From contig VBGS01000112.1 in assembly GCA_005889445.1 (NCBI GenBank), positions 1-19,779 of the forward strand: 19,779 nt of DNA. Direction: 5' to 3'. The stretch is from Chloroflexota bacterium. Its GTDB lineage: Bacteria; Chloroflexota; Limnocylindria; P2-11E. Position numbers and translations under genes: made by a program. The notes under the pieces are model-generated. The model saw only the letters and a program-made list of their open reading frames with translations. It searched no databases and was not told the origin of the DNA. Each line of letters opens with the position of its first letter. Position 1 is the first letter of the stretch. Positions 1 through 7,003 of this stretch are shown here, piece after piece.

Positions 1-270
1 CGCGATGAGCGCGGTCGCGATCCCGCGCCGGCGGTAACGCGGCGCGACGCGACCACCCTCCAGCCACGCCTCGCGCGGGGACAGGGTCGTGAGCCTTCCC
101 ATCCCGACGATCCGGCCACGCGACTCCGCCACGAAGAACGGGCCGCCGCGGTGCGTCACCCATTCGTCGAAGAGGCCGGGAACGCGGTCGTGCCCGTTCC
201 AGAGCGTGCGCACCGCCTCGCGAACACCGCGTTTGTCACGTGGCTCCGCGCGCCGGATGACCAGGTCCAT
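1..270 (-). CDS. GNAT-family N-acetyltransferase, C-terminus beyond the left edge
   Basis: Ninety codons are visible, beginning MDLVIRRAEPRDKRGVREAV and running off the left edge. The N-terminal strand and helix (IRRAEPRD...VREAVRTLW), a central FFVAE...RIVGMGRL pair of strands, and the acetyl-CoA-binding motif A (GGRVAPRYRRRGIATALI, matching the family's V.P.yRg.GiG.aL pattern) identify a GNAT acyltransferase. The acceptor substrate cannot be told from the sequence. The ATG at 270 is the only good start in this frame. It lies 23 nt after the stop of the HtrA-like gene, so the two are probably co-transcribed. The usual family length is about 140-170 residues, so roughly 40% is missing from the window. 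Confidence 0.85.
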   Translation of the reverse strand, partial: MDLVIRRAEPRDKRGVREAVRTLWNGHDRVPGLFDEWVTHRGGPFFVAESRGRIVGMGRLTTLSPREAWLEGGRVAPRYRRRGIATALIA

Positions 271-293
271 CCCGTCATCCTGCCGCAGCGGTG

Positions 294-1156
294 CTAGGTG
301 CGCGCCTCCGCGAGCGTGACGGCCGCACGCCGAAGCTCGCCCATCCGCACGAAGGAGACGTCCGACGACCGGCCGATCCGATCGCCGGTCAGCGCGCGCT
401 GCAGATCCGAGAGCGTGCTGAGGCCGATGCCGTCGAGGCTCACGAGCAGGTCGCCAGCGACGATGCCCGCGCGCTGCGCCGGCCCGCCCGCCACGACCTC
501 GAGGACGCGAATGCCACTCGTCGCCCCGAGGTGAAGCTCCGCTGCGAGCTGCCGCCCGATCGGCGTCTGCGCGGCGCCGATGCCGGGATGATCGCCGTAT
601 TCACGCCGACGACCTTCGCGTGCGTGTCGACGAGCGGGCCACCGGAGTTGCCGGGATTGAGCGCGGCGTCGGTCTGGATGACGTTGTCGATGAGACGGCC
701 ATCGTTCCCGCGCAGCGACCGCCCGAGCGCGCTCACGACACCGGTCGTGACCGTCGACTGGAAGCCGAGCGGATCGCCGATCGCGATGACCAGCTGGCCG
801 ACGCGCAGAGTCTCGCTCTCGGCGAGCTCCGCGGCAGGAAGCCCCGAGCGCGGGATCCGGACCACCGCGAGATCGGTCGCCGGGTCGGCGCCCACGACCG
901 GCGCACGGACCGGCTCGGTCTCGTTCCGGAGTGTCACCGCGACCTCGCGAACGCCTTCAACGACGTGCGCGTTGGTGAGCGCGTACCCGTCGGGCGTGAC
1001 GATCACGCCGCTGCCACCGCTCTGTCCGCGTCGCACGTTCACGACGCTGGGAGTGACGCGCTCGACGACCCGAACGACGGCCTGCGAGTAAGCGTCCAGA
1101 AGGGCGCTTGCGGGATCGGTATCCGTGGCCGCGGAGGCCTGCACGTCGGTGGCCAT
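294..1156 (-). pseudogene. HtrA/DegP-like trypsin-fold serine protease with PDZ domain, frame broken by an internal deletion
   Basis: The first 191 codons read as an S1C protease: GSGVIVTPDGYALTNAHVVEG carries catalytic His64, ATDLAVVRIP carries Asp95, and NPGNSGGPL carries Ser171. After VVGVNTAIIP the frame turns to nonsense. The family continuation, the last barrel strand with its GIGFAIP-like block and the N-x-A-x-x-V helix, is absent. Another frame, from about 583 down to 294, resumes at GIGAAQTPIGRQLAAELHLG and gives a clear PDZ domain (AGGPAQRAGIVAGDLLVSLDGI). About 32 residues are missing, with a deletion length of 1 modulo 3. There is no signal peptide or membrane anchor, unlike classical DegP. 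The ATG abuts the stop of the upstream gene (TAA|ATG), so translation is coupled. Without the final strands the protease would not fold normally. Either a decayed gene or an assembly gap. Family certain, intactness doubtful. Confidence 0.85.
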
Positions 1157-1663
1157 TTAGTTGAGCGGTCCCTGCGAGCGAACCTCGCCGACCTTCGTCA
1201 TCGCTTCCTTGAGCTCGTTGATCCACGAAGACTCGTTCTTCTCGACGAGTCGCACGCACCAGGCGAGCGCGTGGGAGCGGCTGCGGGCGACGCCCGACCG
1301 CACCAGCGTGTCGAGCAGCTCGCGCTCGGGGAGCCGCAGGCGCGTCATGACGGGGACCGAAAGGTGCGTGAAGAGCGCGGTCTCGCCGCCGATCGTCGCG
1401 CCCCAGGCGAGGTTTCGCCGGAAGCGCTCGCGCGCCTCGCCGGCGATCTGGATCCGCTCGTCGCGGGTGCTCTCGCGGAACCGCTGGATGGCGCCGTCGC
1501 GGGCCGCTTTCCCCGCCTCGGCGCCGCCGCTCGCAGGAACCTCCGGCAGTGTCCCGATCACCCAGATCTCGTCCTCGTCCATGCGCACGTCAGGTGTCCC
1601 CGTGAACCAGTCCTTGGGAAGACGCCCCGCCAGCCAGCCTTTGACCTCGTCCATCGTCGCCAT
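1157..1663 (-). CDS. Hypothetical protein with C-terminal ribbon-helix-helix-like motif
   Basis: A 168-residue soluble protein. The N-terminal half (WLAGRLPKDWFTGTPDVRMDEDEIWVIGTLP) looks like a small alpha/beta segment and is followed by a charged helix rich in Arg and Glu (residues 50-85). Residues 104-143 (VMTRLRLPERELLDTLVRSG then VARSRSHALAWCVRLV) match the beta-helix-helix pattern of ribbon-helix-helix/CopG-like modules (short strand, LLDxLV helix, S-R-S-x-A-L turn). No assigned function is known to me. The start at 1663 is supported by an AGGTG Shine-Dalgarno at 1671-1675 and a TTGACA promoter box at 1720-1725. It is the first gene of a unit with the HtrA-like protease, to which it is joined with no gap. 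A regulatory or assembly role for the protease is inference from position only. Confidence 0.7.
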   Translation of the reverse strand: MATMDEVKGWLAGRLPKDWFTGTPDVRMDEDEIWVIGTLPEVPASGGAEAGKAARDGAIQRFRESTRDERIQIAGEARERFRRNLAWGATIGGETALFTHLSVPVMTRLRLPERELLDTLVRSGVARSRSHALAWCVRLVEKNESSWINELKEAMTKVGEVRSQGPLN

Positions 1664-1675
1664 GTCGCTTCACCT

Positions 1676-1699
1676 CATGATTTTCAGTTTGTAATCATG
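1676..1699. promoter_or_regulatory. Perfect 7-bp dyad CATGATT-N10-AATCATG, operator candidate
   Basis: Arms at 1676-1682 and 1693-1699 are exact inverted repeats with a 10-nt A/T-rich spacer. The right arm overlaps the -10 box and the left arm abuts the Shine-Dalgarno of the gene starting at 1663, the classic place for a repressor site. A dyad of this size can occur by chance in 20 kb, so only the position makes it notable. Confidence 0.3.
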
Positions 1700-1725
1700 T
1701 AAGTGCGCTTGCGCGGTAATGTCAA
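1697..1725 (-). promoter_or_regulatory. Sigma-70-like promoter for the RHH-like/htrA/GNAT operon
   Basis: Read on the minus strand, a perfect TTGACA box (1720-1725) is followed by a 17-nt spacer and a poor -10 hexamer TTACAT (1697-1702, three of six matches). It lies 34-62 nt upstream of the ATG at 1663, in the 70-nt gap after udgX. The perfect -35 and exact spacer make it credible. The weak -10 may mean activator dependence or a shifted -10. Confidence 0.5.
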
Positions 1726-1733
1726 GGCTGGGC

Positions 1734-2396
1734 TTATTCCAGGCGGCGAATGACCCCGGCGACCTTCTTCAGGTCGGCCACGAAGAGACGCATCTCCTCG
1801 GTCCGCGCCTCGTCGTCGGGAGCGCGGAGGATGGAGGAGGGGTGGACGGTCGCAATGAGGTGCGGCGCAAGCGCGGACGGGATGAGCTTTCCACGCTCCT
1901 TCGTCACGCGGAAGGTCGGCGAGATCAGCGCCTGCGCGGCGGTCGCGCCAAGACACACCACCACCTGCGGCCGCAGCAGCCTGATCTCCGCCTCGAGCCA
2001 TAGCTTGCAGGCCGCGATCTCGCTGCGGTTCGGCTTCTCGTGGAGGCGGCGCTTTCCAGCGGGTCGCCATTTGAAGTGCTTCACCGCGTTGGTCACGTAG
2101 ACGGTCGCGCGATCGATCCCCGCCGCGGCAAGCGCTTCATCGAGGAGCTGCCCGGCCGGACCGACGAACGGCTTGCCCGCCAGGTCCTCTTTGTCGCCGG
2201 GCTGCTCGCCGACGAACATCACCTTGGCGTCCCGGCGCCCTTCACCGAACACCGTCTGCGTCGCGTTCTTCCAGAGATCGCACGCCTGGCAGTGGGCGGC
2301 GGCTTCGCGGATGGCGGTGAGGCTCTTGGCCTCGCTCAGCTCCGGGTAACGGTGTCCGGGCTCGGGCTTGGGTTCGAGGTCGCTGGCCTCAGTCAT
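1734..2396 (-). CDS. udgX: UdgX-type uracil-DNA glycosylase (family 4-like, Fe-S)
   Basis: A 220-residue protein of the uracil-DNA glycosylase superfamily. Motif GEQPGDKED (64-72), the FVGPAGQLLDEAL segment, VYVTNAVKHFKW (99-110) and the C-terminal HPSSILR motif (185-191) are all present. The KRRLH stretch at 115-119 followed by EKP is the diagnostic R-loop of UdgX. In the characterised mycobacterial enzyme the equivalent KRRIH His forms a covalent bond to the abasic sugar after uracil excision. Four cysteines (Cys36, Cys39, Cys130, Cys148) are placed as in the 4Fe-4S cluster of family 4 enzymes. It would excise uracil from DNA and stay cross-linked. The ATG at 2396 shares bases with the divergent ATG at 2395 and has no clear Shine-Dalgarno, so the exact start is uncertain. 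Confidence 0.92.
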   Translation of the reverse strand: MTEASDLEPKPEPGHRYPELSEAKSLTAIREAAAHCQACDLWKNATQTVFGEGRRDAKVMFVGEQPGDKEDLAGKPFVGPAGQLLDEALAAAGIDRATVYVTNAVKHFKWRPAGKRRLHEKPNRSEIAACKLWLEAEIRLLRPQVVVCLGATAAQALISPTFRVTKERGKLIPSALAPHLIATVHPSSILRAPDDEARTEEMRLFVADLKKVAGVIRRLE

Positions 2397-2904
2397 GGCG
2401 GTTGACGGAGCAATCGACGCGCCCGAGGGTGCGGGGGTGCGCTATCTCGCGATGGTCGTTTCCGTGGTCCTCCTGGTGGCGATCGGTACGATCGAGGCCG
2501 GCGAGAGCGCCCGTCAGCTCGCCGATCAGCCTGGCCAGGGGCGTCCGACGCTCGCGCCTGGCGGCGCCGCACTGACCTTCGTCGGGCTCGTCCTCTCGCT
2601 CGCGGTTTACGGGGTCCTCGGCTGGATCGTCGCGCGCGACCGCGGCACCGAGCGATTTGCGGTTTGGACCGGCGTCGTCGTGGGGATCTTCGCGGGGCTC
2701 ATCGGTGGGAGCATCCGCGCCCTGTTCGTTCGGGATTACCTCGCGAGCACGCTCGGCCGCTACGGCCTGCCCGAGGAGATCACCTCGTGGGCGCTCGTCG
2801 TGTTCGTGGTGCTCTCGATCGCCACGAGCGCCGCCGGTGGCGGCGCGATCACTTGGCTGAGCTTTCGGTGGGCTCCGGCCGCCCGGCCGCGACCTCGCTC
2901 CTGA
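2395..2904 (+). CDS. Four-TM integral membrane protein of unknown function
   Basis: A 169-residue protein with four hydrophobic segments: roughly YLAMVVSVVLLVAIG, LTFVGLVLSLAVYGVLGWIV, WTGVVVGIFAGLIGGSI and SWALVVFVVLSIATSAAGGG, each long enough to span the membrane, with short polar loops and a basic proline-rich tail (APAARPRPRS). I do not recognise a family. The ATG at 2395 overlaps the divergent udgX start (CATG) and lacks a Shine-Dalgarno. A GTG at 2437 preceded by GAGGG is an attractive alternative start that would drop 14 residues. The 3' end overlaps the convergent HD-GYP gene by 56 nt. Confidence 0.65.
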   Translation: MAVDGAIDAPEGAGVRYLAMVVSVVLLVAIGTIEAGESARQLADQPGQGRPTLAPGGAALTFVGLVLSLAVYGVLGWIVARDRGTERFAVWTGVVVGIFAGLIGGSIRALFVRDYLASTLGRYGLPEEITSWALVVFVVLSIATSAAGGGAITWLSFRWAPAARPRPRS

Positions 2905-3841
2905 TCCGCTCGACCACGCCCTCGCTCGAGAGGGCGACGAACGCTGCGACCACATCGGGGTCGAACTTCTCGCCGGCACCCTTCTCGATCGCCTCGATGC
3001 CGGCCTCCGCCGACCACGCCTCTTTGTAGGGGCGCTTCGAGGTGAGCGCATCGAAGACGTCGGCCACGGACCCGATCCGCGCGGCAAGCGAGATCTCTTC
3101 GCCCTTCTTGCCATCCGGGTAGCCCTTGCCGTCCCAGCGCTCGTGGTGCTCGCGCGCGATCCCGCGCGCCGTCTCGAAGAAGCGCGCCTCGCCGAGCATG
3201 GTCTCCCCGTCGATGCAGTGCTGCTTGATGACGTCGAACTCCTCGTCGGAGAGGTGATGCTCCGACTGAAGGATGTGATCGGGCGTGTGGATCTTGCCGA
3301 CATCGTGCATGACGCTCGAGTACCCGAACTCCTCGACGAGGCCCGATGGAAGCCCGAGCCGCTGCGTGATGGCCTCGACGTATCGCCGCACGCGGAGGAG
3401 GTGCTCGCCGGTCGTGCGGTCCTTGAGCGTCGCGGCGAGGAGGAGGTGGCTGATCCCCTGGAGGCCGGTGCGTCGCAGCTCCTCGTTCGCGATGCGCTCG
3501 TGCTCGAGCGCGCGCTCGAGCTCGTGCCGCCGCTCGCGCTCGGTACGGAGCATCTCCGCGAGGTCCTCGGCGTAGCGGCCGGCCTGCTTCTCCATGAGCG
3601 TCATCTGACTGAGCTGCGTCTCGAACTCGCGACGGACGCCCTGCTCGCGCTCGTATACCTTCGCGAAATCGAGCGCCATCCGCATCGCCTGGGCATTGGC
3701 CATGTCGGCGACGCGGACCGCCTGGTGCAGGAGCTGACGGAACACGTCCGGCCCTGCCGGCGCGCCATTGCCTCCCGATGTGGCGGCGGCGGGCGGGACC
3801 TCGACGGTCTCGACCAGGTCCTTCGTCTCGTCGGCGGACAT
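2849..3841 (-). CDS. HD-GYP domain protein, cyclic-di-GMP phosphodiesterase
   Basis: A 330-residue soluble protein. Residues 1-30 are low-complexity Ala/Gly/Pro, about 45-125 form a charged coiled coil (REFETQLSQMTLMEK..., TERERRHELERALEHERI), and 128-310 are an HD-GYP domain. The metal-ligand motif HDVGK (179-183) and the signature HHERWDGKGYPDG (232-244) are complete, as is the following ADVFDALTSKRPYK. The family hydrolyses cyclic-di-GMP to pGpG or GMP, and nothing needed for activity is missing. There is no receiver of its own, but it lies 3 nt after a single-domain receiver, suggesting partner-controlled activity through the coiled coil. It is the last gene of the long minus-strand operon. 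No Shine-Dalgarno is evident, so translation is probably coupled. Confidence 0.93.
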   Translation of the reverse strand: MSADETKDLVETVEVPPAAATSGGNGAPAGPDVFRQLLHQAVRVADMANAQAMRMALDFAKVYEREQGVRREFETQLSQMTLMEKQAGRYAEDLAEMLRTERERRHELERALEHERIANEELRRTGLQGISHLLLAATLKDRTTGEHLLRVRRYVEAITQRLGLPSGLVEEFGYSSVMHDVGKIHTPDHILQSEHHLSDEEFDVIKQHCIDGETMLGEARFFETARGIAREHHERWDGKGYPDGKKGEEISLAARIGSVADVFDALTSKRPYKEAWSAEAGIEAIEKGAGEKFDPDVVAAFVALSSEGVVERIRSEVAAGRPEPTESSAK

Positions 3842-3844
3842 GGC

Positions 3845-4216
3845 TTAGCTGTGCGCCAGGATCCCGCGGATCGTGTCGATGAGCTCGAGCGGTCCGAACG
3901 GCTTGGTCAGGTATTGCGTCGCGCCGGCCGCGAACCCGATCGCGCGGTCGCTGTCGCTCTCGTGCGCCGTCAGCATCACGACGGGGATGTCCTTCGTGCT
4001 GGCGTCGGCCTTGATCTGTCGGCACACGTCGAAGCCGTTGGGCCCGGGCCCCATGTCCACGTCGAGCAGGACGAGATCGGGCTTCTCCGTGCGGGTCAGC
4101 TCCAGAGCCTCGTTTCCGTTCTTCGCCTCGACGATCGTCCATCCCTGCGTCGACAGGGTGATGCGCACCATCTGGCGGATGGGCACGAGATCGTCGGCAA
4201 TGAGCAATTTGGCCAT
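3845..4216 (-). CDS. Single-domain response regulator (CheY-like receiver)
   Basis: A 123-residue receiver domain with no output domain. The acidic pocket Asp8-Asp9 (LLIADD), phosphoacceptor Asp52 (LVLLDVDMG), Thr83 (VVMLTAHE) and Lys105 (YLTKPFGP) are all in place. It probably passes phosphate or acts by protein contact on the adjacent HD-GYP protein or on one of the kinases upstream in the operon. A strong Shine-Dalgarno (GGGAGGAGA) sits directly before the ATG. Gap to the preceding gene is 59 nt, the largest inside the operon, and holds a small CTAGG-N7-CCTAG dyad at 4232-4248. Confidence 0.93.
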   Translation of the reverse strand: MAKLLIADDLVPIRQMVRITLSTQGWTIVEAKNGNEALELTRTEKPDLVLLDVDMGPGPNGFDVCRQIKADASTKDIPVVMLTAHESDSDRAIGFAAGATQYLTKPFGPLELIDTIRGILAHS

Positions 4217-4275
4217 TTCTCCTCCCGGATGCTAGGGGTGGGTCCTAGTGGATCGACCCCCCGAATGGATGGTCT

Positions 4276-4977
4276 TCACTGACGCTCCGTGCCGTCATTT
4301 CCCCCGCGCGGGGGAGCTGGGCGCTCCCGGGTCCAGGACTCGAGAGTGACGAGCCCGAGCCGAGCCGCTTCGGCGACGGCCTCGAGACGGGAGTGGGCGC
4401 CGAGCTTGCGCAGCACCGCCTGGACGTGGGCGCGCAGCGTGGCGGTCGAGATACCCAGCGATTCGGCCGCCGCGGTCGTGCTCGTCCCGCTCGCGAGCAG
4501 ACGCAGGACCTCGAGCTCACGGCCGGTCAGCGGCTCGACGATCTTCTTGTGGGCCGCGCTCTCGAGCAGCAGTCGCTGCAATTCGCTCGGCGCGAAGAGG
4601 ATCTCGCCGGAGGCCGCGGCGCGCACGCTCTCCACGACCTCGGCGAAGCCGCGCTCCTTGGTCAGATGACCGACCGCGCCGGATCGCGCGACGTCGTTGA
4701 GCGTCGCGGCGGAGGGATCGGCGGTCAGAACAAGCACTGACGTGTCGGGCAGCGTGTTGCGCACCGCCCGCGCGATGTCCGCGCCGGTCCCGTCGGGAAG
4801 GTGATAGTCGGCGAGGACGACATCGGGCTTGTGCTGGTTGAGCGCGGCGACCGCGCTCTTCACGTCGTGCACCACGGCCTCGACGGAGATGCCGTCGGCG
4901 CCCCGGAGCGCGACACGCATGAGCTCCGCGAACAGTCGCTCGTCGTCCACGATCACGACACGGATCGTCTCGCCCAT
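4276..4977 (-). CDS. NarL/LuxR-family DNA-binding response regulator
   Basis: A 233-residue two-domain regulator. The receiver spans about 5-122 with Asp11-Asp12 (VIVDDE), phosphoacceptor Asp57 (VVLADYHLPDG), Thr85 (VLVLTADP) and Lys107 (GHLTKE). After a linker, a GerE/LuxR-type helix-turn-helix occupies about 148-208 (LTGRELEVLRLLASGTSTTA then ESLGIS and the recognition helix TLRAHVQAVLRKLGAHSRLE). It should act as a phosphorylation-controlled transcription factor and is the only clear DNA-binding output in the cluster. A GGAGGAGG Shine-Dalgarno lies inside the end of the upstream gene, 3 nt separate the two, and the start at 4977 is well supported. Its target promoters are not visible. Confidence 0.93.
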   Translation of the reverse strand: MGETIRVVIVDDERLFAELMRVALRGADGISVEAVVHDVKSAVAALNQHKPDVVLADYHLPDGTGADIARAVRNTLPDTSVLVLTADPSAATLNDVARSGAVGHLTKERGFAEVVESVRAAASGEILFAPSELQRLLLESAAHKKIVEPLTGRELEVLRLLASGTSTTAAAESLGISTATLRAHVQAVLRKLGAHSRLEAVAEAARLGLVTLESWTRERPAPPRGGNDGTERQ

Positions 4978-4980
4978 CCT

Positions 4981-6223
4981 TTAGCCTCCTCCGGTCGAAC
5001 GGACCTGGGTCGCGAGTGCGGCGACGACCGCGGCATCGAGCTCGCCTCGCGAGACGCTCGCCTGAAGGACGCGAATGGCCTCGGTCCCCGAGACCCCGGG
5101 ACGATCGGGACGATCGGTCAGGAGCGCCTCGAAACGATCGGCGACCGTCACGATGCGCACCTCCAGGGGGATCTGTTCGGCCCGGAGACCGTCGGGGTAC
5201 CCCGTACCGTCGAGGCGCTCGTGATGGTGACGCACGATCGGCAGGAGTCCCGAGAGCCGCTTGAAGCCCCCCAGGATCTCCTCGCCGAGGAGCGGGTGGC
5301 GCTCGAGCATGGCTCGCTCCTCAGCGGTGAGCTCGCCCTGCTTGGCGAGGAGCGACGCGGGAAGTCGCGCGTTGCCGACATCCTTGAGAAGGGCACCGAG
5401 TCGGATGGTCATGCGCGCGGAGTCGTCCAGGCCGAGCGCCCGTCCGATCTGGACCGCGCGCGCGGCGACCCGCTCGCCGTGCCCCTGGCCCGGGCGATCG
5501 TGCGAGGCGATCGCGGATGCCAGGACGATGAGCGCCTCGGCACCGGCCTCGAGGTCGGAATCCAGCCGACGCTCGCGAACGACGAGATCGACGATGCGAG
5601 CGAGCTGCCCGTCGACAGGCGTGAGGTCCGGCCGGTCCTCGCTCGCGCGGCCCGCCGTGACGCGCACGATCGGCAGGTCCTCGTTCAGATCCGCCGGGAC
5701 CGCGGCGTTCCCCTCGACGACGACGACGTCGGCGGGCGCCTCCGGTGCGCCGATCTCGAACCGCGGCGCAAGCAGCTGTCCCACGTGTGTCGCGAGCGGC
5801 GGATCGGCGATCGCGACCCGCACGACAGGACGCTCGCCCGCGGCGCGTTCGGTCGAACGCACCAGGCGCGGCGCCCGTGGGTTGCGCGCGTGTCCCAGCA
5901 CGGCGTCGATGCGCGCGAGGAGCTCCGCGGCCTGGAACGGTTTGGTGATGTAGTCGGCCGCGCCGCAGGATAGGCCGCGCACCTTGTCGACGACCTCTCC
6001 CCGGGCCGAGAGGAAGATCACCGGGATGGGGGCGGTCGCGCCGTTGCTCTTGATGCGCAGGCACACGTCGTAGCCATCGGTGTCGGGGAGCATCACGTCG
6101 AGCGACCATCCCGTTCGCCTGGAGGCGACGCTGCAGCACGTCCGCGGAGGCGTGGTCATCCTCCACGACGACCACACGGACGGCCGGGGCGTCTGAGCGA
6201 ATAGCCTCCTGCGCGGCCTTCAC
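4981..6223 (-). pseudogene. Response regulator with HD-GYP domain; receiver broken by an internal deletion, HD motif degenerate
   Basis: The gene starts at GTG 6223, overlapping the TGA of the VTC gene (GTGA) after a GGGAG Shine-Dalgarno. Its first frame reads VRVVVVEDDHASADVL then QRRLQANGM with the receiver's acidic pocket, and then breaks at about 6100-6109. A second frame resumes at LDVMLPDTDGYD (phosphoacceptor Asp), FLSARGE and ITKPF and stays open to the stop. About 24 residues (beta2, alpha2 and part of beta3) are gone, with length 2 modulo 3. Downstream lie a degenerate second receiver-like segment (VVRVAIADPPLATHVGQLL) and an HD-GYP domain in which the usual HDxGK reads KDVGN (AAG codon at 5383-5385) while HHERLDGTGYPDG is intact. 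Loss of the metal-ligand His predicts weak or no phosphodiesterase activity, perhaps a c-di-GMP sensor. Translated as it stands, only a truncated peptide or an internally initiated HD-GYP protein would be made. Confidence 0.8.
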
Positions 6224-7002
6224 TTCGCCTCCCGACCGTTCTGACCGAGGAGCCAGCGGATGGCGACGATGAACTTCGAGGGACGTTCCTCCTTGGTGTT
6301 CTCCTTCAGATATTGATGGAGATCGACCGCCCAGTGTGGAAGCTCGCCGTACCACTTCATCTCGACGATCACATTGGGCTCCATTGAGAGGAGCGTTCCC
6401 AGCGGCGTCGGCTCCTCACGGTCGGTGGCGGCCTCCCACGGAAGGGCGAAGTACATGAGGTTGTGGTCGGCGGTGATCCGCAGCGAGGAGTCGAGCGCGC
6501 TATACGCCAGGCGGTTGTACTGCGTCACCACGACGGGTCGGGCACCAGCCCGGAGCAGCCGTGAGGCTCGCTCCGCGAGGCCATGGTCGAGATCGAGGGA
6601 TCTGGGGTCCCCGTGGACGAACGACCGCGCGACCTCCATCGGGACCCCGTACCGCTCCTTGAGTGAGGTGTCCTGCTCGTCGTCCTTGAACTCGATCCAC
6701 GCCGTGCCCGGACTCATCACCACGAGCGGGCGCGTGCGGTGGTACTCGCGGATACGCAGCTGCATCGCGGATCCTGTTTCGGCCGCCCGGTAGATCGACC
6801 AGTCGATGGTGTCGCAGTAGGTCGTGCTCGACCACTGATAGGGACGGTCGTCGCGCGAGAGCGGCAGGTTGCTCGCGGTCGTCCGCATGACGAGCCGTGC
6901 GATGTTCTCCGGCACCTGGAACCGGTGCTCGTGCCGCCGCTCCGCGTCGGTCTCGTGCATGGGGACCATCTTGGTCGCCGCCTTCTGCGCCGGCTTGGTC
7001 AT
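6220..7002 (-). CDS. VTC-domain protein, polyphosphate-polymerase-like
   Basis: A 260-residue protein matching the VTC domain of the triphosphate-tunnel superfamily. Tunnel-lining charged residues recur as alternating basic and acidic pairs: RHEHRFQVP near the start, TTYCDT, LRIREY, WIEFKDDE, VTQYNRLAYSALDSSLRIT, then VIVEMKWYGELPHW and a final PSKFIVAIRW. In yeast Vtc4 the domain makes inorganic polyphosphate from ATP; bacterial VTC-only proteins are widespread and mostly untested. No membrane segment is present. The ATG follows the carrier's TGA by one base and its stop overlaps the next gene's GTG, so it is embedded in the operon. Sharing an operon with a nucleotide-carrier-like protein and a phosphate-type binding lipoprotein fits a polyphosphate role, but this is inference. 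Confidence 0.85.
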   Translation of the reverse strand: MTKPAQKAATKMVPMHETDAERRHEHRFQVPENIARLVMRTTASNLPLSRDDRPYQWSSTTYCDTIDWSIYRAAETGSAMQLRIREYHRTRPLVVMSPGTAWIEFKDDEQDTSLKERYGVPMEVARSFVHGDPRSLDLDHGLAERASRLLRAGARPVVVTQYNRLAYSALDSSLRITADHNLMYFALPWEAATDREEPTPLGTLLSMEPNVIVEMKWYGELPHWAVDLHQYLKENTKEERPSKFIVAIRWLLGQNGREAK

Positions 7003-7003
7003 C

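Noticed and set aside
620..1702. Long plus-strand open frame opposite the HtrA-like and RHH-like genes
   Set aside because: Arg/Asp/Leu-rich composition without motifs, entirely antisense to genes with clear families; a GC-driven shadow.
2760..4142. 460-codon minus-strand open frame across the HD-GYP and CheY-like genes
   Set aside because: Out of frame with both recognised proteins and composed of Arg/Gly/Ala repeats.
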